Below, piece by piece: positions 36,719 to 50,437 of a stretch of DNA of 64,000 nucleotides. This stretch comes from Petrolisthes cinctipes (Eukaryota > Arthropoda > Malacostraca > Decapoda > Porcellanidae): NCBI GenBank assembly GCA_033782935.1, contig JAWQEG010000516.1, positions 744,001 through 808,000 of the forward strand, given 5' to 3'. The notes beneath the pieces were generated by a model, which worked only from the letters and a program-made list of their open reading frames with translations, ran no database searches and was not told where the DNA came from. Position 1 is the first letter of the stretch. Every line of letters starts with the position of its first letter. The position numbers and the translations under genes are program-made.

Positions 36719-38476
36719 CTAGCACTGAGTAGGCATGTACAGATCGCTTCTGGGACCCAAAAATATCGAATTTTCGGGTGTTTTGAGCCAGAAATTGGGA
36801 TATAACCGGGTACAGAGGATGTATGCACATATCGACTTTTTGGACCTAAAATATCGATTTTGAGCATGTTTTGGGCCTGAATTTTGAAAATACTCTAACA
36901 CGGAGTATGCATGTACACATTGCTTTTGGGACCCAAAAATATCGAATATTCGGGTGTTTTGACTCTGAATTTGAGATATAAACGGGTACAGAAGATGCAG
37001 GCACATATCGACTTTGGGCACCCAAAATATCGATTTTGAGCATATTTTGGACCTGAATTTTTAAAATACTCTAACACTGAGTAGACACGTACAGATCGCT
37101 TCTGGAACCCAAATAAATCGAATTTTAGGGTGTTCTGAACTTGAATTTGAGATATGAACGGATACAGAAGATGCAAGCGCATATCGACTTTGGGCACCTA
37201 AAATATCGATTTTGAGCATGTTTTGGGCCTGTATTTTGAAAATACTATAGCACGGTGTAGACATGTACAGATCGCTTCTGGGACACAAAAATATCGATTT
37301 TTTGGGTGTTTTGAGCCTGAATTTGAGATATAAACGGGTACAGAATATGCATGCACATATCGACTTTGGCACCCAAAATATCGATTTTTAGTATGTTTTG
37401 GGCGTATAATTTGAAAATATTCTAGCACTGAGTAAGCATGTACAGATCGCTTCTGGGACCCAAATAAATCGAATTTTCTGGCGTTTTGAACCAGAATTAG
37501 GGATATACACGGGTACAGAAGATGTATACACATATTGACTTTGGGCACATAAAATATCGATTTTCAGCATGTTTTGGGCCTGTATTTTAAAAACACTCTA
37601 ACACGGAATATGCACGTACAGATCGCTTCTGGGACCCAAAAATATTTAATTTTCGGGTGTTTTGAGCCTGAATTTGAGATATAAACGGGTACAGAAGATG
37701 CATGCACATTTCGACTTTTTGCACCTAAAATATCGATTTTGAGTATATTTTGGGTCTGTATCTTGAAAACATTCTAGCAAGAAGTAGGCATGTACAGATT
37801 GCTTCTGGGACCCAAAAATATCGAATTTTTGAGTGTTTTGAATCTAAATTTGGGATATAGACGGGTACAGAAGATGCATACACATATTGACTTTGGGCAG
37901 CTAAAATATCGATTTTCAGCATGTTTTAGACCTGTATTTTGAAAATACTCTAGAAAAGAGTATGCATGTACACATTGCTATTGAGACCCAAAAATATCGA
38001 ATTTTCGGGTGTTTTGAACCTGAATTTGGGATATAGACGGATACAGATAATGCATGCACATATCGACTTTTTGGACCCAAAATATCGATTTTGAGCATGT
38101 TTTGGGCCTGTATTTTTAAAGTACTCTAACACTGAGTAGACACGTACAGATCGCTTCTGGAACCCAAATAAATCGAATTTTCGGGTGTTCTGAGCCTGAA
38201 TTTGAGATATGAACAGGTACAGAAGATGCATGCACATATCGACTTCGGGCATCTAAAATATCGATTTTGAGCATGTTTTGGGCCTGTATTTTGAAAATAC
38301 TCAAACACGGTGTAGACATGTACAGATCTCTTCTGGGACACAAAAATATCGATTTTTTGGGTGTTTTGAGCCTGAATTTGAGATATAAACGGGTACAGAA
38401 GATGCATGCACATATCGACTTTGGCACCCAAAATATCGATTTTTAGTATGTTTTGGGCGTATAATTTGAAAATATT
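36719..38476 (+). repeat. 10-monomer HOR unit (1,758 bp)
   Basis: Second unit of this HOR, one monomer shorter than the first. It matches the next unit at +1,758 throughout the overlap. Shared rare marks include TTGAGCATATTTTGGACC (~37,038 and ~38,796), GAGTAAGCATGTACAG (~37,430 and ~39,188) and TTTTCTGGCGTTTTG. Monomer order is otherwise as in the first unit. Confidence 0.85.
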
Positions 38477-39455
38477 CTAGCACTGAGTAGGCATGTACAG
38501 ATCGCTTCTGGGACCCAAAAATATCGAATTTTCGGGTGTTTTGAGCCAGAAATTGGGATATAACCGGGTACAGAGGATGTATGCACATATCGACTTTTTG
38601 GACCTAAAATATCGATTTTGAGCATGTTTTGGGCCTGTATTTTGAAAATACTCTAACACGGAGTATGCATGTACACATTGCTTTTGGGACCCAAAAATAT
38701 CGAATATTCGGGTGTTTTGACTCTGAATTTGAGATATAAACGGGTACAGAAGATGCAGGCACATATCGACTTTGGGCACCCAAAATATCGATTTTGAGCA
38801 TATTTTGGACCTGTATTTTTAAAATACTCTAACACTGAGTAGACACGTACAGATCGCTTCTGGAACCCAAATAAATCGAATTTTAGGGTGTTCTGAGCTT
38901 GAATTTGAGATATGAACGGATACAGAAGATGCAAGCACATATCGACTTTGGGCACCTAAAATATCGATTTTGAGCATGTTTTGGGCCTGTATTTTGAAAA
39001 TACTATAGCACGGTGTAGACATGTACAGATCGCTTCTGGGACACAAAAATATCGATTTTTTGGGTGTTTTGAGCCTGAATTTGAGATATAAACGGGTACA
39101 GAAAATGCATGCACATATCGACTTTGGCACCCAAAATATCGATTTTTAGTATGTTTTGGGCGTATAATTTGAAAATATTCTAGCACTGAGTAAGCATGTA
39201 CAGATCGCTTCTGGGACCCAAATATATCGAATTTTCTGGCGTTTTGAACCAGAATTAGGGATATACACGGGTACAGAAGATGCATACACATATTGACTTT
39301 GGGCACATAAAATATCGATTTTCAGCATGTTTTGGGCCTGTATTTTAAAAACACTCTAACACGGAATATGCACGTACAGATCGCTTCTGGGACCCAAAAA
39401 TATTGAATTTTCGGGTGTTTTGAGCCTGAATTTGAGATATAAACGGGTACAGAAG
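38477..39455 (+). repeat. 10-monomer HOR, partial third unit
   Basis: Follows 36,719-37,697 at +1,758 for about 5.5 monomers, then diverges at ~39,460, where CATATCGACTTTAGGAACCC replaces CATTTCGACTTTTTGC. The local offset is constant, so indels are rare within the unit. Confidence 0.82.
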
Positions 39456-41993
39456 ATGCATGCACATATCGACTTTAGGAACCCAAAATATCGATTTTCA
39501 GCATGTTTTGGGCCTGAATTTTTAAAATACTCTAACACGGAGTATGCATGTACAGATCGCTTCTGGGACACAAAAATATCGATTTTTTGGGTGTTTTGAG
39601 CCTGAATTTGAGATATAAACGGGTACAGAAGATGCATGCACATATCGACTTTTCACACCTAAAATATCGATTTATAGCATGTTTTAGGCCTGTATTTTAA
39701 AAACATTTTAGCACTGAATAGGCATGTGCAGATCGCTTAAGGGACCCAAAAGTATCGAATTTTCGGAGTTTTGAGCCTGAATTTGAGATATAAACGGGTA
39801 CAGAAGATGCATGCACATATCGACTTTTTGCACTTAAAATATCGATTTTGAGCATGTTTTGGGTCTGTATCTTGAAAACATTCTAGCAAGAAGTAGGCAT
39901 GTACAGATCGCTTCTGGGACCCAAAAATATCGAATTTTCTGGTGTTTTGAACCTGAATTTGGGATATAGACGGGTACAGAAGATGCATACACATATTGAC
40001 TTTGGGCAGCTAAAATATCGATTTACAGCATGTTTTAGGTCTGTATTTTAAAAATACTCTAACATGGAGTATGCATGTACAGATGGCTTTTGTGACCCAA
40101 AAATATCGAATATTCGGGTGTTTTGAGTCTGAATTTGAGATATAAACGGGTACAGAAGATGCATGCACATATCGACTTTGGGCACCCACAATATCGATTT
40201 TGAGCATGTTTTGAGCCTGTATTTTTAAAATACTCTAACACGGAGTAGACACGTACAGATCGCTTCTGGGACCCAAATAAATCGAATTTTCGGTTGTTCT
40301 GAGCCTGAATTTGAGATATGAACAGGTACAGAAGATGCATGCACATATCGACTTCGGGCACCTAAAATATCGATTTTTGAGCATGTTTTGGGCCTGTATT
40401 TTGAAAATACTCAAACACGGTGTAGACATGTACAGATCCCTTCTGGGACACAAAAATATCGATTTTTTGGGTGTTTTGAGCCTGAATTTGTGATATAAAT
40501 GGGTACAGAAGATGCATGCACATATCGAATTTTCACACCTAAAATATCATTTTTGAGCATGTTTTAAGCCTGTATTTTAAAAACATTCTAGCACTGAGTA
40601 GGCATGTGCAGATCGCTTAAGGGACCTAAAAATATCGAATTTTTGGAGTATTGAGCCTGAATTTGATATATAAACGGGTACAGAAGATGCATGCACATAT
40701 CGACTTTTTGCACTTAAAATATCGATTTTGAGCATGTTTTGGGTCTGTATCTTGAAAACATTCTAGCAAGAAGTAGGCATGTACAGATCGCTTCTGGGAC
40801 CCCAAAATATCGAATTTTCTGGTGTTTTGAACCAGAATTAGGGATATACACGGGTACAGAAGATGCATACACATATTGACTTTAGGCACATAAAATATCG
40901 ATTTTCAGCATGTTTTGGGCCTGTATTTTAAAAACACTCTAACACTGAGTAGACACGTACAGATCGCTTCTGGGACCCAAATAAATCGAATTTTCGGGTG
41001 TTCTGAGCCAGAATTTGTGATATGAACGGGTATAGAAGATGCATGCACATATCGACTCTGGGCACCCAAAATATCGATTTTGAGCATGTTTTGAGCCTGT
41101 ATTTTTAAAATACTCTAACACGGAGTAGACACGTACAGATTGCTTCTGGGACCCAAATAAATCGAATTTTCGGTTGTTTTGAGCCTGAATTTGAGATATG
41201 AACAGGTACAGAAGATGCATGCACATATCGACTTCGGGCACCTAAAATATCGATTTTGAGCATGTTTTGGGCCTGTATTTTGAAAATACTCAAACACGGT
41301 GTAGACATGTACAGATCACTTCTGGGACACAAAAATATCGATTTTTTGGGTGTTTTGAGCCTGAATTTGAGATATAAACGGGTACAGAAGATGCATGCAC
41401 ATATCGACTTTGGCACCCAAAATATCGATTTTTAGTATGTTTTGGGCGTATAATTTGAAAATATTCTAGCACTGAGTAGGCATGTACAGATCGCTTCTGG
41501 TACCCAAAAATATCGAATTTTCGGGTGTTTTGAGCCAGAAATTGGGATATAACCGGGTACAGAGGATGTATGCACATATCGACTTTTTGCATCTAAAATA
41601 TCGATTTTGAGCATGTTTTGGGTCTGTATCTTAAAAAAATTCTAGCAAGGAGTAGGTATGTACAGATCGCTTCTGGGACCCAAAATTATCGAATTTTCGG
41701 GTGTTTTGAACCAGAATTAGGGATATACACGGGTACAGAAGATGCATACACATATTGACTTTGGGCACATAAAATATCGATTTTCAGCATGTTTTGGGCC
41801 TGTATTTTAAAAACACTCTAACACGGAATATGCACGTACAGATCGCTTCTGGGACCCAAAAATATTGAATTTTCGGGTGTTTTGAGCCTGAATTTGAGAT
41901 ATAAACGGGTACAGAAGATTCATGCACATATCGACTTTGGGCACCCATAATATCGATTTTCAGCATGTTTTGGTCCTGAATTTTTAAAATACT
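39456..41993 (+). repeat. Mosaic satellite block
   Basis: About 14 monomers built from pieces of known neighbours. Bases 39,530-40,230 match 33,030-33,730 (offset 6,504); 40,520-41,700 match 25,050-26,240 (offset 15,473); 41,700-41,990 resemble 39,240-39,530. A single extra T near 40,375 (CGATTTTTGAGC) is private. No gene is seen. Confidence 0.75.
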
Positions 41994-44900
41994 CTAACAC
42001 TGAGTAGACACGTACAGATCGCTTCTGGGACCCAAATAAATCGAATTTTCGGGTGTTCTGAGCCTGAATTTGATATATAAACGGGTACAGAAGATGCATT
42101 CACATTTCGACTTTTTGCACCTAAAATATCGATTTTGAGTATGTTTTGGGTCTGTATCTTGAAAACATTCTGGCAAGAAGTAGGCATGTACAGATTGCTT
42201 CTGGGACCTAAAAATATCGAATTTTTGAGTGTTTTGAATTTAAATTTGGGATATAGACGGGTACAGAAGATGCATACACATATTGACTTTGGGCAGCTAA
42301 AATATCGATTTTCAGCATGTTTTAGGCCTGTATTTTGAAAATACTCTAAAAAATAGTATGCATGTACACATTGCTTTTGGGACCCAAAAATATCGAATTT
42401 TCGGGTGTTTTGAACCTGAATTTGGGATATAGACGGATACAGAAGATGCATGCACATATCGACTTTTTGGACCCAAAATATCGATTTTGAGAATGTTTTG
42501 GGCCTGTATTTTTAAAGTACTCTAACACTGAGTAGACACGTACAGATCGCTTCTGTAACCCAAATAAATCGAATTTTCGGGTGTTCTGAGCCTGAATTTG
42601 AGATATGAACGGGTACAGAAGATGCATGCACATATCGACTTTGGGCACCTAAAACATCGATTTTGAGCATGTTTTGGGCTTGTATTTTAAAAATACTATA
42701 ACACGGTGTAGACATGTACAGATCGCTTCTGGGACACATAAATATCGATTTTTTGGGTGTTTTGAGCCTGAATTTGAGATATAAACGGGTACAGAAGATG
42801 CATGCACATTTCGACTTTGGCACCCAAAATATCGATTTTTAGTATGTTTTGGGCGTATAATTTGAAAATATTCTAGCACTGAGTAGGCATGTACAGATCG
42901 CTTCTGGGACCCAAATACATCGAATTTTCGGGTGTTTTGAAACAGAATTAGGGATATACACGGGTACAGAAGATGCATACACATATTGACTTTGGGCACA
43001 TAAAATATCAATTTTCAGCATGTTTTGGGCCTGTATTTTAAAAACACTCTAACACGGAGTATGCATGTACAGATCGCTTCTGGGACCCAAAAATATTGAA
43101 TTTTCGGGTGTTTTGAGCCTGAATTTGAGATATAAACGGGTACAGAAGATGCATGCACATATCGACTTTAGGCACCCAAAATATCGATTTTGAGCATGTT
43201 TTGGGCCTGAATTTTTAAAATACTCTAACACTGAGTAGACACGTACAGATCGCTTCTGCGACCCAAATAAATCGAATTTTCGGGTGTTCTGAGCCTGAAT
43301 TTGAGATATAAACGGGTACAGAAGATGCATGCACATTTCGACTTTTTGCACCTAAAATATCGATTTTGAGTATGTTTTGGGTCTGTATCTTGAAAACATT
43401 TTAGCAAGAAGTAGGCATGTACAGATTGCTTCTGGGACCCAAAAATATCGAATTTTTGAGTGTTTTGAATCTGAATTTGGGATATAGACGGGTACAGAAG
43501 ATGCATACACATATTGACTTTGAGCAGCTAAAATATCGATTTTCAGCATGTTTTAGGCATGTATTTTGAAAATACTCTAAAACAGAGTATGCATGTACAC
43601 ATTGCTTTTGGGACCCAAAAATATCGAATATTCGGGTGTTTTGAGTCTGAATTTGAGATATAAACGGGTACAGAAGATGCATGCACATATCGACTTTGGG
43701 CACCCAAAATATCGATTTTGAGCATGTTTCGGGCCTGTTTTTTTAAAATACTCTAACACTGGGTAGACACGTACAGATCGCTTCTGGAAACCAAATAAAT
43801 CGAATTTTCGGGTGTTCTGAGCCTGAATTTGAGATATGAACGGATACAGAAGTTGCATGCACATATCGACTTTGGGCACCTAAAATATCGATTTTGAGCA
43901 TGTTTTGGGCATGTATTTTGAAAATACTATACCACGGTGTAGACATGTACAGATCGCTTCTGGGACACAAAAATATCGATTTTTTGTGTGTTTTGAGTCT
44001 GAATTTGAGATATAAACGGGTACAGAAGATGCATGCACATATCGACTTTGGGCACCCAAAATATCGATTTTGAGCATGTTTTGGACCTGTATTTTTAAAA
44101 TACTCTAACACTGAGTAGACACGTACAGATCGCTTCTGGGACCCAAATAAATCGAATTTTCGGTTGTTCTGAGCCTGAATTTGAGATATGAACAGGTACA
44201 GAAGATGCATGCACATATTGACTTCGGGCACCTAAAATATCGATATTGAGCATGTTTTGGGCCTGTATTTTGAAAATACTCAAACACGGTGTAGACATGT
44301 ACAGATCACTTCTGGGACACAAAAATTTCGATATTTTGGGTGTTTTGAGCCTGAATTTGAGATATAAACGGGTACAGAACATGCATGCACATATCGACTT
44401 TGGCACCCAAAATATCAATTTTTAGTATGTTTTGGGCGTATAATTTGAAAATATTCTAGCACTGAGTAGGCATGTACAGATCGCTTCTGGAACCCAAAAA
44501 TATCGAATTTTCGGGTGTTTTGAGCCAGAAATTGGGATATAACCGGGTACAGAGGATGCATGCACATATCGACTTTTTGCACCTAAAATATCGATTTTGA
44601 GCATGTTTTGGGTCTGTATCTTGAAAAAATTCTAGCAAGGAGTAGGTACGTACAGATCCCTTATGGGACCCAAAAATATCGATTTTTCGGGTGTTTTGAG
44701 CCTGAATTTGAGATATAAACGGGTACAGAACATGCATGCACATATCGACTTTGGCACCCAAAATATCGATTTTTAGTATGTTTTGGGCGTATAATTTGAA
44801 AATATTCTAGCACTGAGTAGGCATGTACAGATTGCTTCTGGGATCCAAAAATATCGAATTTTTGAGTGTTTTGAATCTGAATTTGGGATATACACGTGTA

Positions 44901-47269
44901 CAGAAGATGCATGCCCATATCGACTTTGGCACCCAAAATATCGATTTTTAGTATGTTTTGGGCGTATAATTTGAAAATATTCTAGCACTGAGTACGCATG
45001 TACGGATCGCTTCTGGGACCCAAATATATCGAATTTTCTGGTGTTTTGAACCAGAATTAGGGATATACACGGGTACAGAAGATGCATACACATATTGACT
45101 TTGGGCACATAAAATATCGATTTTCAGCGTGTTTTGGGCCTGTATTTTAAAAACACTCTAACACGGAGTATGCACGTACAGATCGCTTCTGGGACCCAAA
45201 AACATTGAATTTTCTGGTGTTTTGAGCCTGAATTTGAGATATAAACGGGTACAGAAGATGCATGCACATATCGACTTTAGGCACCCAAAATATCGATTTT
45301 GAGCATGTTTTGGGCCTGAATTTTTAAAATACTCTAACACTGAGTAGACACGTACAGATCGCTTCAGGGAACCCAAATAAATCGAATTTTCGGGTGTTCT
45401 GAGCCTGAACTTGAGATATAAACGGGTACAGAAAATGCATGCACATTTCGACTTTTTGCACCTAAAATATCGATTTTGAGTATGTTTTGGGTCTGTATCG
45501 TGAAAACATTCTAGCAAGAAGTAGGCATGTACAGATTGCTTCTGGGACCCAAAAATATCGAATTTTTGAGTGTTTTGAATCTGAATTTGGAATATAGACG
45601 GGTACAGAAGATGCATACACATATTGACTTTGGGTAGCTAAAATATTGTTTTTTAGCATGTTTTAGGCCTGTATTTTGAAAATACTCTAAAACAGAGTAT
45701 GCATGTACACATTGCTTTTGGGACCCAAAAATATCGAATATTCGGGTGTTTTGAGTCTGAATTTGAGATATAAACGGGTACAGAAGATGCATGCACATAT
45801 CGACTTTGGGCACCCAAAATATCGATTTTGAGCATGATTTGGGCCTGTACTTTTAAAATACTCTAACACTGAGTAGACACGTACAGATCGCTTCTGGAAC
45901 CCAAATAAATCGAATTTTAGGGTGTTCTGAGCCTGAATTTGAGATATGAACGGATACAGAAGATGCATGCACATATCGACTTTGGGCACCTAAAATATCG
46001 ATTTTGAGCATGTTTTGGGCCTGTATTTTGAAAATACTCTAGCACGGTGTAGACATGTACAGATCGCTTCTGGGACACAAAAATATCGATTTTTCGGGTG
46101 TTTTGAGCCTGAATTTGAGATATAAACGGGTACAGAAGATGCATGCACATTTCGACATTTTGCACCTAAAATATCGATTTTGAGTATGTTTTGGGTCTGT
46201 ATCTTGAAAACATTCTGGCAAGAAGTAGGCATGTACAGATTGCTTCTGGGACCCAAAAATATCGAATTTTTCAGTGTTTTGAATCTGAATTTGGGATATA
46301 GACGTGTACAGATGATGCATACACATATTGTCTTTGGGCAGCTAAAATATCGATTTTCAGCATGTTTTAGGCCTGTATTTTGAAAATACTCTAACACGGA
46401 GTATGCATGTACACATTGCTTTTGGGACCCAAAAATATCGAATATTCGGGTGTTTTGAGTCTGAATTTGAGATATAAACGGGTACAGAAGATGCATGCAC
46501 ATATCGACTTTCGGCACCCAAAATATCGATTTTGAGCATGTTTTGGACCTGTATTTTTAAAATACTCTAACACTGAGTAGACACGTACAGATCGCTTCTG
46601 GAACCCAAATAAATCGAATTTTAGGGTGTTCTGAGCCTGAATTTGAGATATGAACGGATACAGAAGATGCATGCACATATCGACTTTGGGCACCTAAAAT
46701 ATCGATTTTGAGCATGTTTTGGGCCTGTATTTTGAAAATACTATAGCACGGTGTAGACATGTACAGATCGCTTCTGGGACACAAAAATATCGATTTTTTG
46801 GGTGTTTTGAGCTTGAATTTGAGATATAAACGGGTACAGAAGATGCATGCATATATCGACTTTGGAACCCAAAATATCGATTTTTAGTATATTTTGGTCG
46901 TATAATTTGAAAATATTCTAGCACTGAGTAGGCATGTACGGATCGCTTCTGGGACCCAAATATATCGAATTTTCTGGTGTTTTGAACCAGAATTAGGGAT
47001 ATACACGGGTACAGAAGATGCATACACATATTGACTTTGGGCACATAAAATATCGATTTTCAGCATGTTTTTGGCCTGTATTTTAAAAACACTCTAACAC
47101 GGAGTATGCACGTACAGATCGCTTCTGGGACCCAAAAACATTGAATTTTCTGGTGTTTTGAGCCTGAATTTGAGATATAAACGGGTACAGAAGATGCATG
47201 CACATATCGACTTTAGTCACCCAAAATATCGATTTTGAGCATGTTTTGGGCCTGAATTTTTAAAATACT
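41994..47269 (+). repeat. 30-monomer HOR, copy 1 (5,276 bp)
   Basis: Recurs at +5,276 or +5,277 from 41,994 to about 44,100, then at larger offsets because copy 2 contains insertions. Diagnostic shared marks: CTTCTGCGACCCAAATAAAT (~43,252; 48,529; 49,585), GAAGTTGCATGCACATATC (~43,851; 49,128; 50,184), GTACGTACAGATCCCTTATG (~44,648 and ~50,981) and CATGATTTGGGCCTGTAC (~45,833 and ~52,343). Several monomers carry the strong hairpin variant. Confidence 0.8.
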
Positions 47270-48325
47270 CTAACACTGAGTAGACACGTACAGATCGCTT
47301 CTGGGACCCAAAAAAATCGAATTTTCGGGTGTTCTGAGCCTGAATTTGATATATAAACGGGTACAGAAGATGCATGCACATTTCGACTTTTTGCACCTAA
47401 AATATCGGTTTTGAGTATGTTTTAGGTCTGTATCTTGAAAACATTCTAGCAAGAAGTAGGCATGTACAGATTGCTTCTGGGACCCAAAAATATCGAATTT
47501 TTGAGTGTTTTGAATCTAAATTTGGGATATAGACGGGTACAGAAGATGCATACACATATTGACTTTGGGCAGCTAAAATATCGATTTTCAGCATGTTTTA
47601 GGCCTGTATTTTGAAAATACTCTAAAAAAGAGTATGCATGTACACATTGCTTTTGGGACCCAAAAATATCGAATTTTCGGGTGTTTTGAACCTGAATTTG
47701 GGATATAGACGGATACAGAAGATGCATGCACATATCGACTTTTTGGACCCAAAATATCGATTTTGAGCATGTTTTGGGCCTGTATTTCTAAATTACTCTA
47801 ACACTGAGTAGACACGTACAGATCGCTTCTGGAACCCAAATAAATCGAATTTTCGGGTGTTCTGAGCCTGAATTTGAGATATGAACGGGTACAGAAGATG
47901 CATGCACATATCGACTTTGGGCACCTAAAACATCGATTTTGAGCATGTTTTGGGCCTGTATTTTAAAAATACTATAACACGGTGTAGACATGTACAGATC
48001 ACTTCTGGGACACATAAATATCGATTTTTTGGGTGTTTTGAGCCTGAATTTGAGATATAAACGGGTACAGAAGATGCATGCACATTTCGACTTTGGCACC
48101 CAAAATATCGATTTTTAGTATGTTTTGGGCGTATAATTTGAAAATATTCTAGCACTGAGTAGGCATGTACAGATCGCTTCTGGGACCCAAATACATCGAA
48201 TTTTCGGGTGTTTTGAACCAGAATTAGGGATATACACGGGTACAGAAGATGCATACACATATTGACTTTGGGCACATAAAATATCAATTTTCAGCATGTT
48301 TTTGGGCCTGTATTTTAAAAACACT

Positions 48326-49381
48326 CTAACACGGAGTATGCATGTACAGATCGCTTCTGGGACACAAAAATATTGAATTTTCGGGTGTTTTGAGCCTGAA
48401 TTTGAGATATAAACGGGTACAGAAGATGCATGCACATATCGACTTTAGGCACCCAAAATATCGATTTTGAGCATGTTTTGGGCATGAATTTTTAAAATAC
48501 TCTAACACTGAGTAGACACGTACAGATCGCTTCTGCGACCCAAATAAATCGAATTTTCGGGTGTTCTGAGCCTGAATTTGAGATATAAACGGGTACAGAA
48601 GATGCATGCACATTTCGACTTTTTGCACCTAAAATATCGATTTTGAGTATGTTTTGGGTCTGTATCTTGAAAACATTTTAGAAAGAAGTAGGCATGTACA
48701 GATTGCTTATGGGACCCAAAAATATCGATTTTTTGAGTGTTTTGAATCTGAATTTGGGATATAGACGGGTACAGAAGATGCATACACATATTGACTTTGA
48801 GCAGCTAAAATATCGATTTTCAGCATGTTTTAGGCATGTATTTTGAAAATACTCTAAAACAGAGTATGCATGTACACATTGCTTTTGGGACCCAAAAATA
48901 TCGAATATTCGGGTGTTTTGAGTCTGAATTTGAGATATAAACGGGTACAGAAGATGCATGCACATATCGACTTTGGGCACCCAAAATATCGATTTTGAGC
49001 ATGTTTTGGGCCTGTATTTTTAAAATACTCTAACACTGAGTAGACACGTACAGATCGCTTCTGGAAACCAAATAAATCGAATTTTCGGGTGTTCTGAGCC
49101 TGAATTTGAGATATGAACGGATACAGAAGTTGCATGCACATATCGACTTTGGGCACCTAAAATATCGATTTTGAGCATGTTTTGGGCCTGTATTTTGAAA
49201 ATACTATACCACGGTGTAGACATGTACAGATCGCTTCTGGGACACAAAAATATCGATTTTTTGGGTGTTTTGAGTCTGAATTTGAGATATAAACGGGTAC
49301 AGAAGATGCATGCACATATCGACTTTGGGCACCCAAAATATCGATTTTGAGCATGTTTTGGACCTGTATTTTTAAAATACT
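48326..49381 (+). repeat. 6-monomer tandem duplication, first copy
   Basis: A 1,056-bp (6 x 176) stretch repeated immediately downstream. Both copies carry TTGCTTATGGGACCC (~48,703; ~49,759), CTTCTGCGACCC and GAAGTTGCATG. TTGCTTATGGG is not in HOR copy 1 (TTGCTTCTGGG at ~43,427), so that change preceded this duplication and followed separation of the HOR copies. Confidence 0.87.
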
Positions 49382-50437
49382 CTAACACTGAGTAGACACG
49401 TACAGATCGCTTCTGGGACCCAAAAATATTGAATTTTCGGGTGTTTTGAGCCTGAATTTGAGATATAAACGGGTACAGAAGATGCATGCACATATCGACT
49501 TTAGGCACCCAAAATATCGATTTTGAGCATGTTTTGGGCCTGAATTTTTAAAATACTCTAACACTGAGTAGACACGTACAGATCGCTTCTGCGACCCAAA
49601 TAAATCGAATTTTCGGGTGTTCTGAGTCTGAATTTGAGATATAAACGGGTACAGAAGATGCATGCACATTTCGACTTTTTGCACCTAAAATATCGATTTT
49701 GAGTATGTTTTGGGTCTGTATCTTGAAAACATTTTAGCAAGAAGTAGGCATGTACAGATTGCTTATGGGACCCAAAAATATCGATTTTTTGAGTGTTTTG
49801 AATCTGAATTTGGGATATAGACGGGTACAGAAGATGCATACACATATTGACTTTGAGCAGCTAAAATATCGATTTTCAGCATGTTTTAGGCATGTATTTT
49901 GAAAATACTCTAAAACAGAGTATGCATGTACACATTGCTTTTGGGACCCAAAAATATCGAATATTCGGGTGTTTTGAGTCTGAATTTGAGATATAAACGG
50001 GTACAGAAGATGCATGCACATATCGACTTTGGGCACCCAAAATATCGATTTTGAGCATGTTTTGGGCCTGTATTTTTAAAATACTCTAACACTGAGTAGA
50101 CACGTACAGATCGCTTCTGGAAACCAAATAAATCGAATTTTCGGGTGTTCTGAGCCTGAATTTGAGATATGAACGGATACAGAAGTTGCATGCACATATC
50201 GACTTTGGGCACCTAAAATATCGATTTTGAGCATGTTTTGGGCCTGTATTTTGAAAATACTATACCACGGTGTAGACATGTACAGATCGCTTCTGGGACA
50301 CAAAAATATCGATTTTTTGGGTGTTTTGAGTCTGAATTTGAGATATAAACGGGTACAGAAGATGCATGCACATATCGACTTTGGGCACCCAAAATATCGA
50401 TTTTGAGCATGTTTTGGACCTGTATTTTTAAAATACT
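49382..50437 (+). repeat. 6-monomer tandem duplication, second copy
   Basis: Direct repeat of 48,326-49,381. The entry junction falls in the conserved ACGTACAGATCGCTTCTGGG segment near 49,400-49,420, where a monomer that should continue as CCCAAATAAATCG continues as CCCAAAAATATTG. The copies differ at a few positions only, for example GAAAGAAG (~48,672) against GCAAGAAG (~49,728). Confidence 0.87.
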
